Positions 19,654-28,708 of a DNA stretch of 40,214 bases are shown in pieces. Below the pieces are notes generated by a model. The model saw only the letters and a list, made by a program, of their open reading frames with translations, was not told the DNA's origin and ran no database searches. A program made the position numbers and the translations under genes. Numbering within the stretch: position 1 is the stretch's first letter; every line of letters starts with the position of its first letter. This DNA comes from Sphaerobacteraceae bacterium (GTDB taxonomy: Bacteria > Chloroflexota > Chloroflexia > Thermomicrobiales > UBA6265), in the NCBI GenBank assembly GCA_016781925.1, contig JADDPH010000039.1, forward strand, positions 1 through 40,214, written 5' to 3'.

Positions 19654-20760
19654 TTATGCCACGCGGGGCGCGGGGCGCGGGCGGCGGGAAGTACCAGCTT
19701 GGTTTCCACCAAGACTGGTGGATCGAACCACCGCTGGAGCGGGGGCTAATGGGGCGCCGGCGCCACTGGAGCGCCCTGCATCGGCAAGTTGAACCATGAG
19801 GCCGAGAGCGAGCGGGAGCCAAAGTTCGCCGAGGCGGCACAGCAACGCCGCAGCGAGCGCTGGGGCGACAGGAATGCCCATGCGCTCCAATGCAACCGCC
19901 GTCGCGATCTCCACGACGCCAATGCCCCCGAAGACGGGAGCAATCAGAAGAAAGAGGAGCCCCACCACGTAGGCGATCAGCGCCACGGTAACGTGGGGAT
20001 TCTCTCCAACGGCCCGCAGGCTGGCATAGAGTATGGCCGCCCCACCCAGGCGAATGGTGAGGGCAAGTCCGAAGGGCCGCCGCAGGTCTGACACGGCCAG
20101 CCGATGCCGCCGCGTTCGTCGAGCAAAGCCGCGCACCTTTTCCGGTAGCCGAACCTCCCAGCGATGAGGAACGATCGGATCACGAAGCATCCAAGCAAGT
20201 GCGCCGACCACGGCGAGGAACACCAGAGAAAGCGCGACCGCCGCCATGAGGACCGGCCGTGTTGGATGGGAGACCGAGACCGCGGGCAAGAGCAGCAACA
20301 GGAACGCCCCGTACCCGGTGGCACTTCGCAACCCGGCAGCGAGCAGGGCGTCTTCGGCTGGCACCCCGCCCCGAGCCAGGGACCGGATCAGGACGTAGAG
20401 CGACGGCGGCCCACCCATCGGGGTCACGGTGCCGACAAGAACGCGCCGGAGATGGACGCCCGCAAGAGGCAGCCAAGCCATCTGGTGGCCCAGCCGCCGC
20501 AGCAGCACCTGATACGTCATCCCTGTCAGGGCGATGATCCCAAGTTCGATGAGGATGGCACCTGCCACCCACCGGCTATCAGCCTCATGCAAGATATTCG
20601 TGATACGCGCCAGTTGGGCCCGCTCACGCAGGACGAAAACAATGGCCAAGACCAGGAGAAGGACGAGCCAGAGCAGGAGCCCATGTCGGCCAAGCAGAGC
20701 CCGGAGGTATCGAAGGCAGCGAGTAAGCCTACGGTCGGGATCGGCAAGAACTGCGGCCAT
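19654..20760 (-). CDS. LPG-synthase-type integral membrane protein (COG0392/UPF0104-like)
   Basis: A 368-residue protein with about eight membrane helices, the first at about 28-46. The conserved stretch VGTVTPMGGPPSLYVLIRSL and the late FGGIGVVEIATAVALERMG match the flippase-like N-terminal domain of lysylphosphatidylglycerol synthases. The C-terminal aminoacyl-transferase domain of MprF is absent, so it is a stand-alone member, whose functions are mostly unknown but usually linked to lipid or isoprenoid translocation. It sits between a GDPD-like and a PAP2-like gene on the same strand, giving a small envelope-lipid neighbourhood. The ATG has no clear ribosome binding site. Confidence 0.8.
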   Translation of the reverse strand: MAAVLADPDRRLTRCLRYLRALLGRHGLLLWLVLLLVLAIVFVLRERAQLARITNILHEADSRWVAGAILIELGIIALTGMTYQVLLRRLGHQMAWLPLAGVHLRRVLVGTVTPMGGPPSLYVLIRSLARGGVPAEDALLAAGLRSATGYGAFLLLLLPAVSVSHPTRPVLMAAVALSLVFLAVVGALAWMLRDPIVPHRWEVRLPEKVRGFARRTRRHRLAVSDLRRPFGLALTIRLGGAAILYASLRAVGENPHVTVALIAYVVGLLFLLIAPVFGGIGVVEIATAVALERMGIPVAPALAAALLCRLGELWLPLALGLMVQLADAGRSSGAGAPLAPAPAVVRSTSLGGNQAGTSRRPRPAPRVA

Positions 20761-20868
20761 TGGGTCGGCGGCGCCCCTTCGCGGTACGCGTAGCGGCGGA
20801 GCCCCTTCCCCGCCGATTGCTACCCCGACGCACGACCCGTTCCAGCACCTGTTGACGCGAAGAAAGCG

Positions 20869-20908
20869 AACACCCTCTCCTCCACCCCGAGGCGGAGGAG
20901 AGGGTGTT
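20869..20908 (-). terminator. Perfect 15-bp terminator hairpin after the PAP2 gene
   Basis: Arms 20869-20883 and 20894-20908 are exact complements around a 10-base loop, 18 bases beyond the PAP2-gene stop. On the minus strand a pyrimidine-rich TTCGCTTTCTTCGC tract follows. It should end the PAP2 transcript and separate it from the membrane-protein gene. Confidence 0.75.
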
Positions 20909-20925
20909 CCGGCAATGGCGAGGGG

Positions 20926-21732
20926 TTACGCCCGGCTATGCACGTGCTGGGTGCCACCGGCACCCGCGCTCCAGAGCGGCACCCGACGGTGCAGCGACTC
21001 AGCGACGGTCAACGCCACGAGGACGATAGCCCCGCCAACGACCCCGTCCACGAAGTAGTGGTTGGCAGTCAGAACCACCGCGAAGAACATCGCGATTGGC
21101 AGCAGCACCCCAATCCAGCGCCAGCGCCGAGGCGCATGGCGGAAGATGGCGATCCCCATCAGCAGATCCCATCCGACGTGGAGGCTGGGCATGGCCGCAT
21201 ACTGGTTGACCAAGGAGGGTGGCTGCAACACCCGGTAGGCCTGAGACTGCAGGGTCACCGTGTCCACGAAGCCCCAATCGACCATGAATCGGGGCGGAGA
21301 CATCGGGAATGCCGTGAAGATCACCAATCCGATGGCGCCGGAGATCAGCAGCGTATTGCGGTAGACCGGGTAGCGATCGCGGTAGGCGACCACAAGCCAG
21401 GTGAGCGTCGCCGCGATCACCGGCCAGTGTCCCCAGATGTAGACCCAGTTGGCGAGGGTGGCGAGAGGCGCCCACTCCAGCGCCCAGTCCTGGAAGCTCG
21501 GTTCCCAGAAGAAGCCGAGCGACCGCTCAAGGTTGATGAGTTCATCCGCATTGCCGATCGCCTCTGCCTCTCGTCCGTCGACCAGCCCGCGGACCATGAA
21601 GTAGAGGAGCACGGCAACGGCAATGATGATTACCTCTCGGGCGCAGCGGAGCGTCGTGGGGTTGATGGAGCGCCGAACGCGGAACACGCGATGGTGGCTG
21701 TGAAAGGGGCGGGACCCGATGGCGTGCTGCAC
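20926..21732 (-). CDS. PAP2-family membrane phosphatase (inositol phosphorylceramide synthase-like group)
   Basis: A 268-residue protein with about six membrane helices and the three-part phosphatase site of the PAP2_3 group: FPMSPPR (142-148), MPSLHVGW (181-188, His185) and NHYFVDG (224-230, His225 and Asp229). Such proteins remove or transfer phosphate from lipid phosphates at the outer membrane face. It starts with GTG 21732, five bases after GGAGG. Its neighbours on the same strand are other envelope-lipid genes. The lipid substrate cannot be told; phosphatidic acid, isoprenyl diphosphate or an inositol phospholipid are options. Confidence 0.85.
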   Translation of the reverse strand: MQHAIGSRPFHSHHRVFRVRRSINPTTLRCAREVIIIAVAVLLYFMVRGLVDGREAEAIGNADELINLERSLGFFWEPSFQDWALEWAPLATLANWVYIWGHWPVIAATLTWLVVAYRDRYPVYRNTLLISGAIGLVIFTAFPMSPPRFMVDWGFVDTVTLQSQAYRVLQPPSLVNQYAAMPSLHVGWDLLMGIAIFRHAPRRWRWIGVLLPIAMFFAVVLTANHYFVDGVVGGAIVLVALTVAESLHRRVPLWSAGAGGTQHVHSRA

Positions 21733-22303
21733 GGCGACCTCCGTTCCAACCTGAGGAAGTGCGGCGCTCTCGCCTACGGTGACGGCTCCCTGGCGCCTAC
21801 CCTCACTTGTTGAAACTCAGAATGCTCCCCGCCTGTTACCTGCATTTCGCGAAAGCATCACGGAACTGTCACATCCTGCAAGGTCCGCCCTTGAAACGAC
21901 GCCTGGACGGCCATTTCGGTCACGTCCTGACGGTTCACGGTCGAGACTCCAGCAGACAGAACCGAGGGTAGACGCAATTCAAAGCAGCACATGCGGCTGA
22001 ATCAAACCGCCGTTACCTCGTGTTTGATCTATATCGCCATCGTTCAGCCCTATCCTATCACCAACCCGGCCATTTTGGGTGGTTCAGCGATCGGGGAATC
22101 TGCAGGATCGCCCCACTTGGAAGGTGGTGCAGACCGCCGCGGGTGATCGCCCTGCCCTGCATGCTGTTGTGGCACTGCCCCGTAGACGGAAACGGGGCGG
22201 GCGCGTACCATCCGCCCGCGTGTCCATACCGCACCGCGGTCGCTCCTCCCGGCATTTGGAACCATCGGGCGGCGCCGCACCCCATCAGCAACGGAGGAAC
22301 AGC
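21733..22303. other. Divergent intergenic region with an inverted repeat
   Basis: About 570 bases between divergent PAP2 and aldolase starts. It contains ATCAAAC (22001-22007) and its exact complement GTTTGAT (22022-22028), 14 bases apart, a possible operator for the aldolase-dehydrogenase pair. No protein-coding frame here looks real: the long frame running into the aldolase is low-complexity before its ATG. Confidence 0.4.
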
Positions 22304-23134
22304 ATGCGCGGGAACCACGTCCGACGGCGGTTGGCGGCGGGAGAGGCCTCGATTGGGACGTGGCTGTCGTTGCCGAGCCCCGAGGCCGCCGAGTACGTCA
22401 GCGCCCTCGGGTTCGATTGGCTCGTCGCTGATGCCGAGCACAACCCGATCGATGTCCGCACCCAGGCTCAGATGTTCGCGGCGATCCGTGCATCCGGAAC
22501 CGCGCCAATGGTCCGCATCCCCTGGAACACGCCGGAGCACTTCAAGCGGGCGCTGGACGCTGGGGCGTGGGGCATCGTGGTTCCGATGGTGAAAAGCCGG
22601 GAAGAAGCCGAACAAGCGGTGGCGGCGACGCGATATCCGCCGCAGGGAGAGCGGAGCGTCGGCGGTGGACGCCACGCCCTCTCGTTTGCGACAGCTGCGG
22701 CCGACTACTACCAGCATGCGAACGATGAAGTGCTGCTGGTTCTCCAGATCGAGCACATCGCGGGCGTCGAGCAGGCCGATGCGATCCTGAGCGTACCTGG
22801 CGTCGACGCCTGCTTCATCGGCCCCAACGATCTCGCCGCGTCAATCGGACTCGGGCTCGGGGTGCCCTTGGAAAGCGACGAGCCCCGGTTGGTCGAGGCT
22901 ATCGACCATGTCCGGCGCACCTGCATTGCCCATGGTGTCGCCCCCGGTGTCCATTGCTCCGACGCGGCCGGGGTGAATTTCCGGCTCAGCCAGGGGTTCC
23001 GCTTCTGCGCCATGGCGAGCGAACTTCGCTACATGCTCAACGGGCTCAAGACCGATCTGTCCACCTTGGACTGGCAGCGAGCCGAAACCGGATTGTCCGA
23101 AACCGCAGGCTCCGGGGCGACGGTGCGGTACTAG
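22304..23134 (+). CDS. HpcH/HpaI-family aldolase
   Basis: A 276-residue class II (metal-dependent) aldolase of the HpcH/HpaI family. Residues visible are the base pair Glu45-His46 (VADAEHNPID), Arg71 (VRIPWN), the metal ligand Glu150 (QIEHIAGVEQ) and Asp176 (FIGPNDLAASIG). The family cleaves 2-oxo-3-deoxy acids such as 4-hydroxy-2-oxoheptanedioate or 2-keto-3-deoxy-L-rhamnonate to pyruvate and an aldehyde. The ATG has ACGGAGGAAC four bases upstream. It is followed after 75 bases by a D-2-hydroxyacid dehydrogenase, suggesting joint breakdown of a sugar acid. No aromatic-degradation genes are nearby, which favours the sugar-acid role. Confidence 0.88.
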   Translation: MRGNHVRRRLAAGEASIGTWLSLPSPEAAEYVSALGFDWLVADAEHNPIDVRTQAQMFAAIRASGTAPMVRIPWNTPEHFKRALDAGAWGIVVPMVKSREEAEQAVAATRYPPQGERSVGGGRHALSFATAAADYYQHANDEVLLVLQIEHIAGVEQADAILSVPGVDACFIGPNDLAASIGLGLGVPLESDEPRLVEAIDHVRRTCIAHGVAPGVHCSDAAGVNFRLSQGFRFCAMASELRYMLNGLKTDLSTLDWQRAETGLSETAGSGATVRY

Positions 23135-23209
23135 ATCGGTCGATCTACTTCTCGCCGGCGAGCCTCCGGGCCGGCCAACGGCGTGCCCACTAAAGGAGAC
23201 ACCATCCCG

Positions 23210-24166
23210 ATGAAACTGGTCCTGTCCGCCACCGAGGGCGAGGCGTATTACTCCCTGCTCGATAACCTTCCCATTCCCGATCTTCAAATTGTTCGTACGA
23301 CGACGCCGGAAGCGACCTTGATGGAGGTCGCGGACGCGGATGTCCTCTACGGTTTCCCGTCGGCCGAGATCGTCAAGGTCGCGCCGCGACTGCGCTGGAT
23401 CCAGGCGTCGAGCGCAGGGGTCGAGTTTGTCGCCCGCATCCCGGAGTTGGTGGAGAGTGACATCCTCCTCACCAACACGCGAGGAGCCCACGGACCCTCG
23501 ATCGGGGAGCACGTCTTCGCGCTGCTGCTGGCTCTCACCCGCCGCATCCCCCAGTGTCTGGAATGGCAGCGCCAGCGGCACTGGGGACGCAAGGAGGGCT
23601 ACCGGACATCGCACGAGATTCGTGGCTCGAGCACGGGCATCCTTGGCTTTGGAGCCATCGGCCGGGGCATCGCGCAACGGGCAACTGCCTTCGAATTGGA
23701 TCTGCTCGCCGTCGACGCCCAAGCAGTGGACGGGCGGCCCTACCTGGACGAGGTGTGGCCACCGAGTCACCTTCCAGAATTGCTGGCCCGATCCGACATT
23801 CTCGTCATCGCCGCGCCGCTCACCGCCGAGACCTATCACCTGATCGACGCGAAGGCCCTAGCGATGATGAAGCCGGATGCCTACCTTATTGTGGTTTCCC
23901 GAGGCGGCATCGTGGATGAGGCGGCCCTCGCGGCGGCCCTGCACGCTGGCCGCCTGTCCGGGGCGGCCGTGGATGTGACGGAAACCGAACCGCTACCACC
24001 AGACAGTCCCCTCTGGGATGCCCCAAACCTGATCATCACTCCGCATCTCGCGGGCGACTCTGGTCCCAAGGAGCGCCGCTGTGTCGAGATCCTGCGTGAC
24101 AACCTGCTCCGGTTCGCGAACGGCGAGCCGCTCCTCAACGTCGTGGACAAGCGCTTGGGGTACTGA
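23210..24166 (+). CDS. D-isomer-specific 2-hydroxyacid dehydrogenase
   Basis: A 318-residue NAD(P)-dependent oxidoreductase interconverting 2-oxoacids and D-2-hydroxyacids. The nucleotide loop is GFGAIG (146-151), and the catalytic set is Arg231 (VSRGGIVDE), Glu260 and His279 (ITPHLAG). The residue after the second Rossmann strand is Asp169 (AVDA), favouring NAD. I chose ATG 23210, preceded by AAAGGAGAC, over a GTG nine codons upstream. It forms a two-gene unit with the HpcH-type aldolase and may reduce its oxoacid or the aldehyde-derived product. The precise substrate is unknown. Confidence 0.88.
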   Translation: MKLVLSATEGEAYYSLLDNLPIPDLQIVRTTTPEATLMEVADADVLYGFPSAEIVKVAPRLRWIQASSAGVEFVARIPELVESDILLTNTRGAHGPSIGEHVFALLLALTRRIPQCLEWQRQRHWGRKEGYRTSHEIRGSSTGILGFGAIGRGIAQRATAFELDLLAVDAQAVDGRPYLDEVWPPSHLPELLARSDILVIAAPLTAETYHLIDAKALAMMKPDAYLIVVSRGGIVDEAALAAALHAGRLSGAAVDVTETEPLPPDSPLWDAPNLIITPHLAGDSGPKERRCVEILRDNLLRFANGEPLLNVVDKRLGY

Positions 24167-24242
24167 GGATTCGTGACCAGCGTTTGGGCGCGGGTCGATG
24201 AAAAAGAGCCCAGGAGTCTTGTTCTGAAGGAAAGAAACGGCG

Positions 24243-24793
24243 ATGGCGACGACCCAGCTGCTGACGGCCGAGGACCTCGGGGCCATACCATCCACCAACA
24301 ACCGTTAAGAGCTGATCCGGGGAGAGTTGACTCCTATGTCGCCGACGGGAGGGAGGCACGGCAAGATTACCGTCAAGCTGTCGACACCCCTGGCCGTGCA
24401 TGTGTGTCTACCTATGGCTTGGGGGATGTGTTCGGTGCGGAGACGGGCTTCGTTCTAGCCACCGATCCCGATGTCGTGCTGGCCCCAAATGGCACGTTTG
24501 TTGCAGCCCACCGGATTCCGCCCGAGGAGGAACTCGACCGGTTTCCCCGACTTGCCCCAGACCTCGTCGTCAAGGTGATTTCCCCGTCTGACAGTGCCAC
24601 TGAGGTGTTCGATAAGGAACTGACCTATCTGGACACCGGCGTGCGCCTGGTGTGGATCATCGAGCCACGGCGACGGACCGTCACCGTATGGGCCGCCGGT
24701 CGCACTGGCGGGGTCCTCACAGAGACCGACGAACTCGACGGTGGCGGCGTGCTGCCGCACTTCCGTTTGCCCGTCTCGGAGATCTTCCGATAA
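24243..24793 (+). pseudogene. Decayed Uma2-family (DUF820) gene
   Basis: The reading frame from ATG 24243 begins like a Uma2 protein (MATTQLLTAEDLGAIP), hits an in-frame TAA at 24306-24308 exactly where the conserved ELIRGEL block starts, and continues after it (ELIRGELTPMSPTGGRHGKI). Around 24395-24412 the match moves to another frame (TYGLGDVFGAETGFVLATD), which then runs through LAPDLVVKVISPSDSATEVF and RLVWIIEPRRRTVTVW to the stop at 24793. One nonsense change and one frameshift show that the gene is broken. Intact members have a PD-(D/E)XK nuclease-like fold with unclear roles. The frame used by the C-terminal part stays open upstream to about 24173, but that part is unrelated sequence. 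Confidence 0.85.
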
Positions 24794-24928
24794 CGGTGAC
24801 CACCGCCCGCTCAACCGCGAGGACGCGAAGCACGAGCAGAGCAGAGGGTGGATTTGGGCACCGGAAGGTCATAGGTGGACACGGTACAGGCCGCAGACTC
24901 GGAGCGTGGTAGGGGGAGGGTGCAAAGG

Positions 24929-25918
24929 ATGGGACGGCACCCTTGGGTGGCAGCCGGGGATGAGCAGGTTCGGTTCGGCGTGCAATTGGTGGCGCGCCCC
25001 GACGAGGCACGGTGCTTGGTCGAGAGCGGCAAGCTCGTTGAAGCCCTGGGGTTTGATGGGGTGTTCGTGTTCGACCACCCAAGCGTGCACGTCGACCCCT
25101 GGGTGACTCTCGGAGCGATGGCGGCGACGACCACCAGGGTCCGGCTCGGCTCGTTTGTCAATTGCGTCCCCTACCGGCATCCAGCCTACCTCGCTCGTCT
25201 CGCCGCTGATCTGGACAACCTCAGCGACGGGCGGCTCCTCCTCGGACTCGGCATCGGCTGGTTGGAGCAGGAGTTTCGAGCGCTTGATGTGCCGTTCGCG
25301 CCGGGTCAGGCGCGTCGAACCGGACTTGAGGAGGCCCTGACGATCATCGAAGGAGTGTGGGGACCCGGGCCGTTCAGCTTCTCCGGCGCGCAGTACCAGG
25401 TCTCTGGAATGCGGGTCGAGCCACCTCCGGTTCAACGTCCCCGCCCGCCGGTGGTGATCGGCGGCAGCGGTGAGCGGGGCACGCTGCGGCTGGTCGCGCG
25501 CCTCGCTGACGCCTGCAACCTCGCCGAACCGCCTGCCGACACTGAGGGAGGTCCCCTTGTTGGAAACGGACTGCCGATCCTACGCCGAAAGCTGAACGCG
25601 CTTGAGGAGCACTGCGCCGACGTGGGCCGGCCGTCAGACGAGGTCCTCCGCACCCATTTCACGCAGATGCTGGTGCTTGCCAAGAGCGAGCCATCGCGGC
25701 GCGCCAAGCTGGAGGGAGCACCTCCCGAGCGCTCAGGTTCGCCGGGGCTTCGCCGTTCAGGACGGAAGGCCATCTTGACTGGTTCCGCTAGCGGCGTGGT
25801 GGAATTCTTTCAAGCGCGGGTGGAAGCGGGATTCCGATACTTCGTCGTCCAGGTCGACGTGGGCGACCGGGAGACCCTGGAGGTGCTGGCACGGGATGTC
25901 GTCCCGTGCGTCGGGTGA
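24929..25918 (+). CDS. Luciferase-like (LLM class, probably F420-dependent) oxidoreductase
   Basis: About 329 residues when started at ATG 24929, which has GGGGGAGGG eight bases upstream; a GTG at 24875 would add 18 residues. The bacterial-luciferase-like TIM barrel is recognisable from FGVQLVARPDEARCL near the start, ALGFDGVFVFDH, SFVNCVPYRHPAYLARLAAD, DNLSDGRLLLGLGIGW and PPVVIGGSGERGTLRLVA. Many such proteins in Actinobacteria and Thermomicrobia use F420; some use FMN. It stands alone between the Uma2 pseudogene and the convergent ECF operon. The substrate is unknown. Confidence 0.88.
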   Translation: MGRHPWVAAGDEQVRFGVQLVARPDEARCLVESGKLVEALGFDGVFVFDHPSVHVDPWVTLGAMAATTTRVRLGSFVNCVPYRHPAYLARLAADLDNLSDGRLLLGLGIGWLEQEFRALDVPFAPGQARRTGLEEALTIIEGVWGPGPFSFSGAQYQVSGMRVEPPPVQRPRPPVVIGGSGERGTLRLVARLADACNLAEPPADTEGGPLVGNGLPILRRKLNALEEHCADVGRPSDEVLRTHFTQMLVLAKSEPSRRAKLEGAPPERSGSPGLRRSGRKAILTGSASGVVEFFQARVEAGFRYFVVQVDVGDRETLEVLARDVVPCVG

Positions 25919-25961
25919 GCCCATCCGCTCCGTCAACGATCCGCCGGCGTGGCAGTGGAAA

Positions 25962-27599
25962 CTACTCGCTGTCTCGTTCCAGCCCGGTGACCACGTCCTC
26001 GACCGTCAGCCAGTGGCCGCCGTAGAGCTTGTTGATCTGCGTGGCGAAGGTCAGCGACCCTGAGAGAACCTCCCGCGGGCACCCGTCCGCGACAATCTCT
26101 CCGTCACCCAGCAGCACCACGCGGGTGGCGACGGCGGCAACCAGATCGACATCGTGCGTCGCCATCAGCACCGTTGCCCCTTCGGAGCAGAGGTCTCGGA
26201 GGAGGCAGCCGAGAGCCGCCTTGCGGGCGGCGTCCATGCCCCGTGTCGGCTCGTCCAAAAGCAGGACCTGGGGGGCTCCCACCAGCACCGCGGCAAGGGC
26301 AGCGCGCTCCCGCTCTCCGCCGCTCAGATCGCGTGGGTGACGCTCTACTGCATGAGCAAGACCCAGTTTGGCAAGCACCTGCTCCGGATCTTTCCCGCGT
26401 CCCCCATGGTGCTTCAAGGTGAAGGCCAGCTCTTCCCGCAGCGTCTCGGCGAAGAGCAAGGTCCCCGGCTCCTGGGGCACGTATCCGACGTCCTGCGCGA
26501 GTTCTGCCGTATCCAGCCGAGCGATGTTGCGGTCAAGGACAGTGATGACGCCGCTCTTCGGTCGGTGCAACCCCATGAGGCTGCGCAGCAACGTCGTCTT
26601 GCCAGACCCATTGCGGCCCATAAGGGCTATCAGTTCGCCAGGTCGCGCAACCACATCAACATGGTGCAGCACGGTACGGGACCCATAGCCGACACTCACG
26701 TCGTGCAAGGCCACAACAGGGAGCCCGCCTGAGACCAGCCGATCCGACGGGGGCGCTGCGGGACGGCGAGTATCCCACCCGAGACAGACACGGCCCTCCT
26801 TGATCGTCAACGGCAACGGATGCCAGCCAAGGTGACGAGCAAGACGCGTCAGCGGCGGGGTGAGCGCGGGGTCCATCACTGCCAGGGTCTCTCGGGGTCG
26901 GCCGTCCAGAGGCTGGCCCCCTCCAGGCGGGAGAAACCGCAGCCGATCCGCGTGAGCAACGACGCGCTCCAGCCGGTGTTCGGCCAAGACCACGGTCAGG
27001 CCGAGATCTTCGTTGAGCCGGGTCAGCGCGGTCAGCACATCCTCGGCGCCCCAGGGATCGAGCTGGCTGGTCGGCTCGTCTAGGGCCAGGATCGAAGGCT
27101 GCAGAGAGAGTGCCGCGGCGACGGCCACACGCTGCCGTTCCCCACCGGAGAGGGTAGCGATATCCCGTCCGCGCAACGCCGCGATCCCGAGCAGGTCCAG
27201 CACCTCCTCGACTCGCTTTCGCATCGTCAGCGGGGCGACGCCGAGCTGCTCCATGCCGAAGGCCAGCTCGTCTTCGACCCGATTAGTGACGAGCTGTGCT
27301 TCCGGATCCTGGAACACGAATCCCACCAGCCGGCTGAGCGCACGCGGACCGTCTTGCCGGATGTCATGGCCACCGACCACGGCAGTACCACCGAAGCGGC
27401 CTCCCGAGAAATGGGGCACCAGTCCATTCAAGCAGCGCAGCAGCGTCGACTTTCCGCTGCCGGAGGATCCGGCCACGACGACGAACTCCCCCTCCTCAAC
27501 CCGCCAGTCCACGTTCCGCAGGGCGGGCTCGGACTGCTGGGGATAGCGATAGGTGACCGCGTCGAAGTGGACCTGAGATGGCGGGGCAAGGAGGCTCAC
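25962..27599 (-). CDS. Fused double ATPase of an ECF transporter (EcfA-EcfA')
   Basis: A 545-residue cytoplasmic protein with two complete ABC ATPase domains. Domain 1 has Walker A GSSGSGKS (44-51), Q97, signature LSGGE (150-154), Walker B LALDEP (171-176) and His208. Domain 2 has Walker A GRNGSGKT (328-335), LSGGE (425-429) and LLLDEP (446-451), with a later ATHDVDLV switch. It is the energising part of an energy-coupling-factor vitamin or metal importer. It starts with GTG overlapping the stop of ecfT by GTGA. It is the last gene of the B12-riboswitch operon. Fused EcfA-EcfA' proteins are known from group I and II ECF systems. Confidence 0.93.
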   Translation of the reverse strand: MSLLAPPSQVHFDAVTYRYPQQSEPALRNVDWRVEEGEFVVVAGSSGSGKSTLLRCLNGLVPHFSGGRFGGTAVVGGHDIRQDGPRALSRLVGFVFQDPEAQLVTNRVEDELAFGMEQLGVAPLTMRKRVEEVLDLLGIAALRGRDIATLSGGERQRVAVAAALSLQPSILALDEPTSQLDPWGAEDVLTALTRLNEDLGLTVVLAEHRLERVVAHADRLRFLPPGGGQPLDGRPRETLAVMDPALTPPLTRLARHLGWHPLPLTIKEGRVCLGWDTRRPAAPPSDRLVSGGLPVVALHDVSVGYGSRTVLHHVDVVARPGELIALMGRNGSGKTTLLRSLMGLHRPKSGVITVLDRNIARLDTAELAQDVGYVPQEPGTLLFAETLREELAFTLKHHGGRGKDPEQVLAKLGLAHAVERHPRDLSGGERERAALAAVLVGAPQVLLLDEPTRGMDAARKAALGCLLRDLCSEGATVLMATHDVDLVAAVATRVVLLGDGEIVADGCPREVLSGSLTFATQINKLYGGHWLTVEDVVTGLERDSE

Positions 27600-28708
27600 G
27601 GCAGCGTCACCCGTTGAGCCCGTCCCCGGGCGGCCATTATTGGGGAGTCAGAAGGCCGAGCCGGTATGAACAGGACGGGGGACAGCAGCAGGCTCAGCGC
27701 GGCCAGCAGCCCCAGATTGACCCGAGGCAGCGTCAGGCTCGGGTAGGGGTCGTACCGGATGGCCGCTGGATCAGCCGCCAGAGTGATTACTACCGCGGCG
27801 ACGGTGATCGCCCCAGTCACCGCCACCAGTGAGTCGGCGCGGCTCCACCGGGTTGGACGGTATCGAGTTCGGCGGCGAGAGCTTCGCGGACCGGCGCCGG
27901 CGATGGCAAGTGCAAGGACAGAGGCTCCGAGAGCCGGCAGGGTCGCGATGGGGGCTCCGGCGCCTAGCAGGTAAGCGCCCAGCAGGGCTCCAGCCAAGCC
28001 GAGGGCAGCGAGGGCAGACCGCCAAGGCAGACGGGAGGATGTTCCTGGGTGGGAATCGGGCGGTGACGCAAAAGCGCGCGACTCCAAGGCCTCCGCCAGG
28101 GTGACCGCGCGCTCCAGCCCACCAGCCAGCAGCGGGACAAGCAATGGCACCAGCTCTCGCGCACCACGCGCTCGGTAGCCTCGAGCGGCCTGAGCTTCTC
28201 GGATCTCCCGTAGCGCCACCACGGTTTGGGGGACAAATGCCCAAGCCACCGCCCCGGCCACCGCGAGCGTCGAGAGCCGTGCCGGAAGCAGACGAGCCAG
28301 CGTTGGCCAATCGAGCGCCCATCCCAGTGTGGTCCCAACCAGGACCAGTGTCAGGAGCGCTGCCCCGCTGAGGAGCCCGTAGACGAGTGCGTTGAGCGTC
28401 AACGGTCCCCCGATGAGCGGCAGGGCCGACGGCAGATACGCGAAGGGACGGTCGCCGAGATGGGCCGTTAGCACGTTGAACAGGGCGCCAACCGAGGCAA
28501 AAACCACGGCAAGGCGGACGACTCCGTTCCAAGCAAGAGCCCCTGGAGTGTCGGACGGCGGCGCCATCGCCGTACGCACGCCGAGGACGGCCAACAGCGT
28601 CGCCGTAAGGACAAAGGGGTTTCGACCCAGCAGGGGAGGCAGACTCGCCGCCAGAGCCCACAGGAGCCAGGCGCGGGCGTCCAATCCTGCCCGGTCGAGT
28701 GCGCTCAT
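27596..28708 (-). CDS. ecfT: ECF transporter transmembrane coupling protein EcfT, with C-terminal extension
   Basis: A 370-residue membrane protein. The first about 215 residues match EcfT/CbiQ: several helices, then a long cytoplasmic coupling region with the two Arg-containing short motifs that dock on the ATPases, EAQAARGYRARG (Arg176) and EALESRAF (Arg211). After residue 230 there are further hydrophobic segments (about 231-250, 253-272, 292-311 and 330-349) separated by an Arg-rich loop (275-290); typical EcfT proteins end near residue 250-270. The extension is unusual and might take part in substrate handling, as no S component is encoded here. It overlaps both neighbours by four bases, so the three genes are translationally coupled. 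Confidence 0.85.
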   Translation of the reverse strand: MSALDRAGLDARAWLLWALAASLPPLLGRNPFVLTATLLAVLGVRTAMAPPSDTPGALAWNGVVRLAVVFASVGALFNVLTAHLGDRPFAYLPSALPLIGGPLTLNALVYGLLSGAALLTLVLVGTTLGWALDWPTLARLLPARLSTLAVAGAVAWAFVPQTVVALREIREAQAARGYRARGARELVPLLVPLLAGGLERAVTLAEALESRAFASPPDSHPGTSSRLPWRSALAALGLAGALLGAYLLGAGAPIATLPALGASVLALAIAGAGPRSSRRRTRYRPTRWSRADSLVAVTGAITVAAVVITLAADPAAIRYDPYPSLTLPRVNLGLLAALSLLLSPVLFIPARPSDSPIMAARGRAQRVTLP

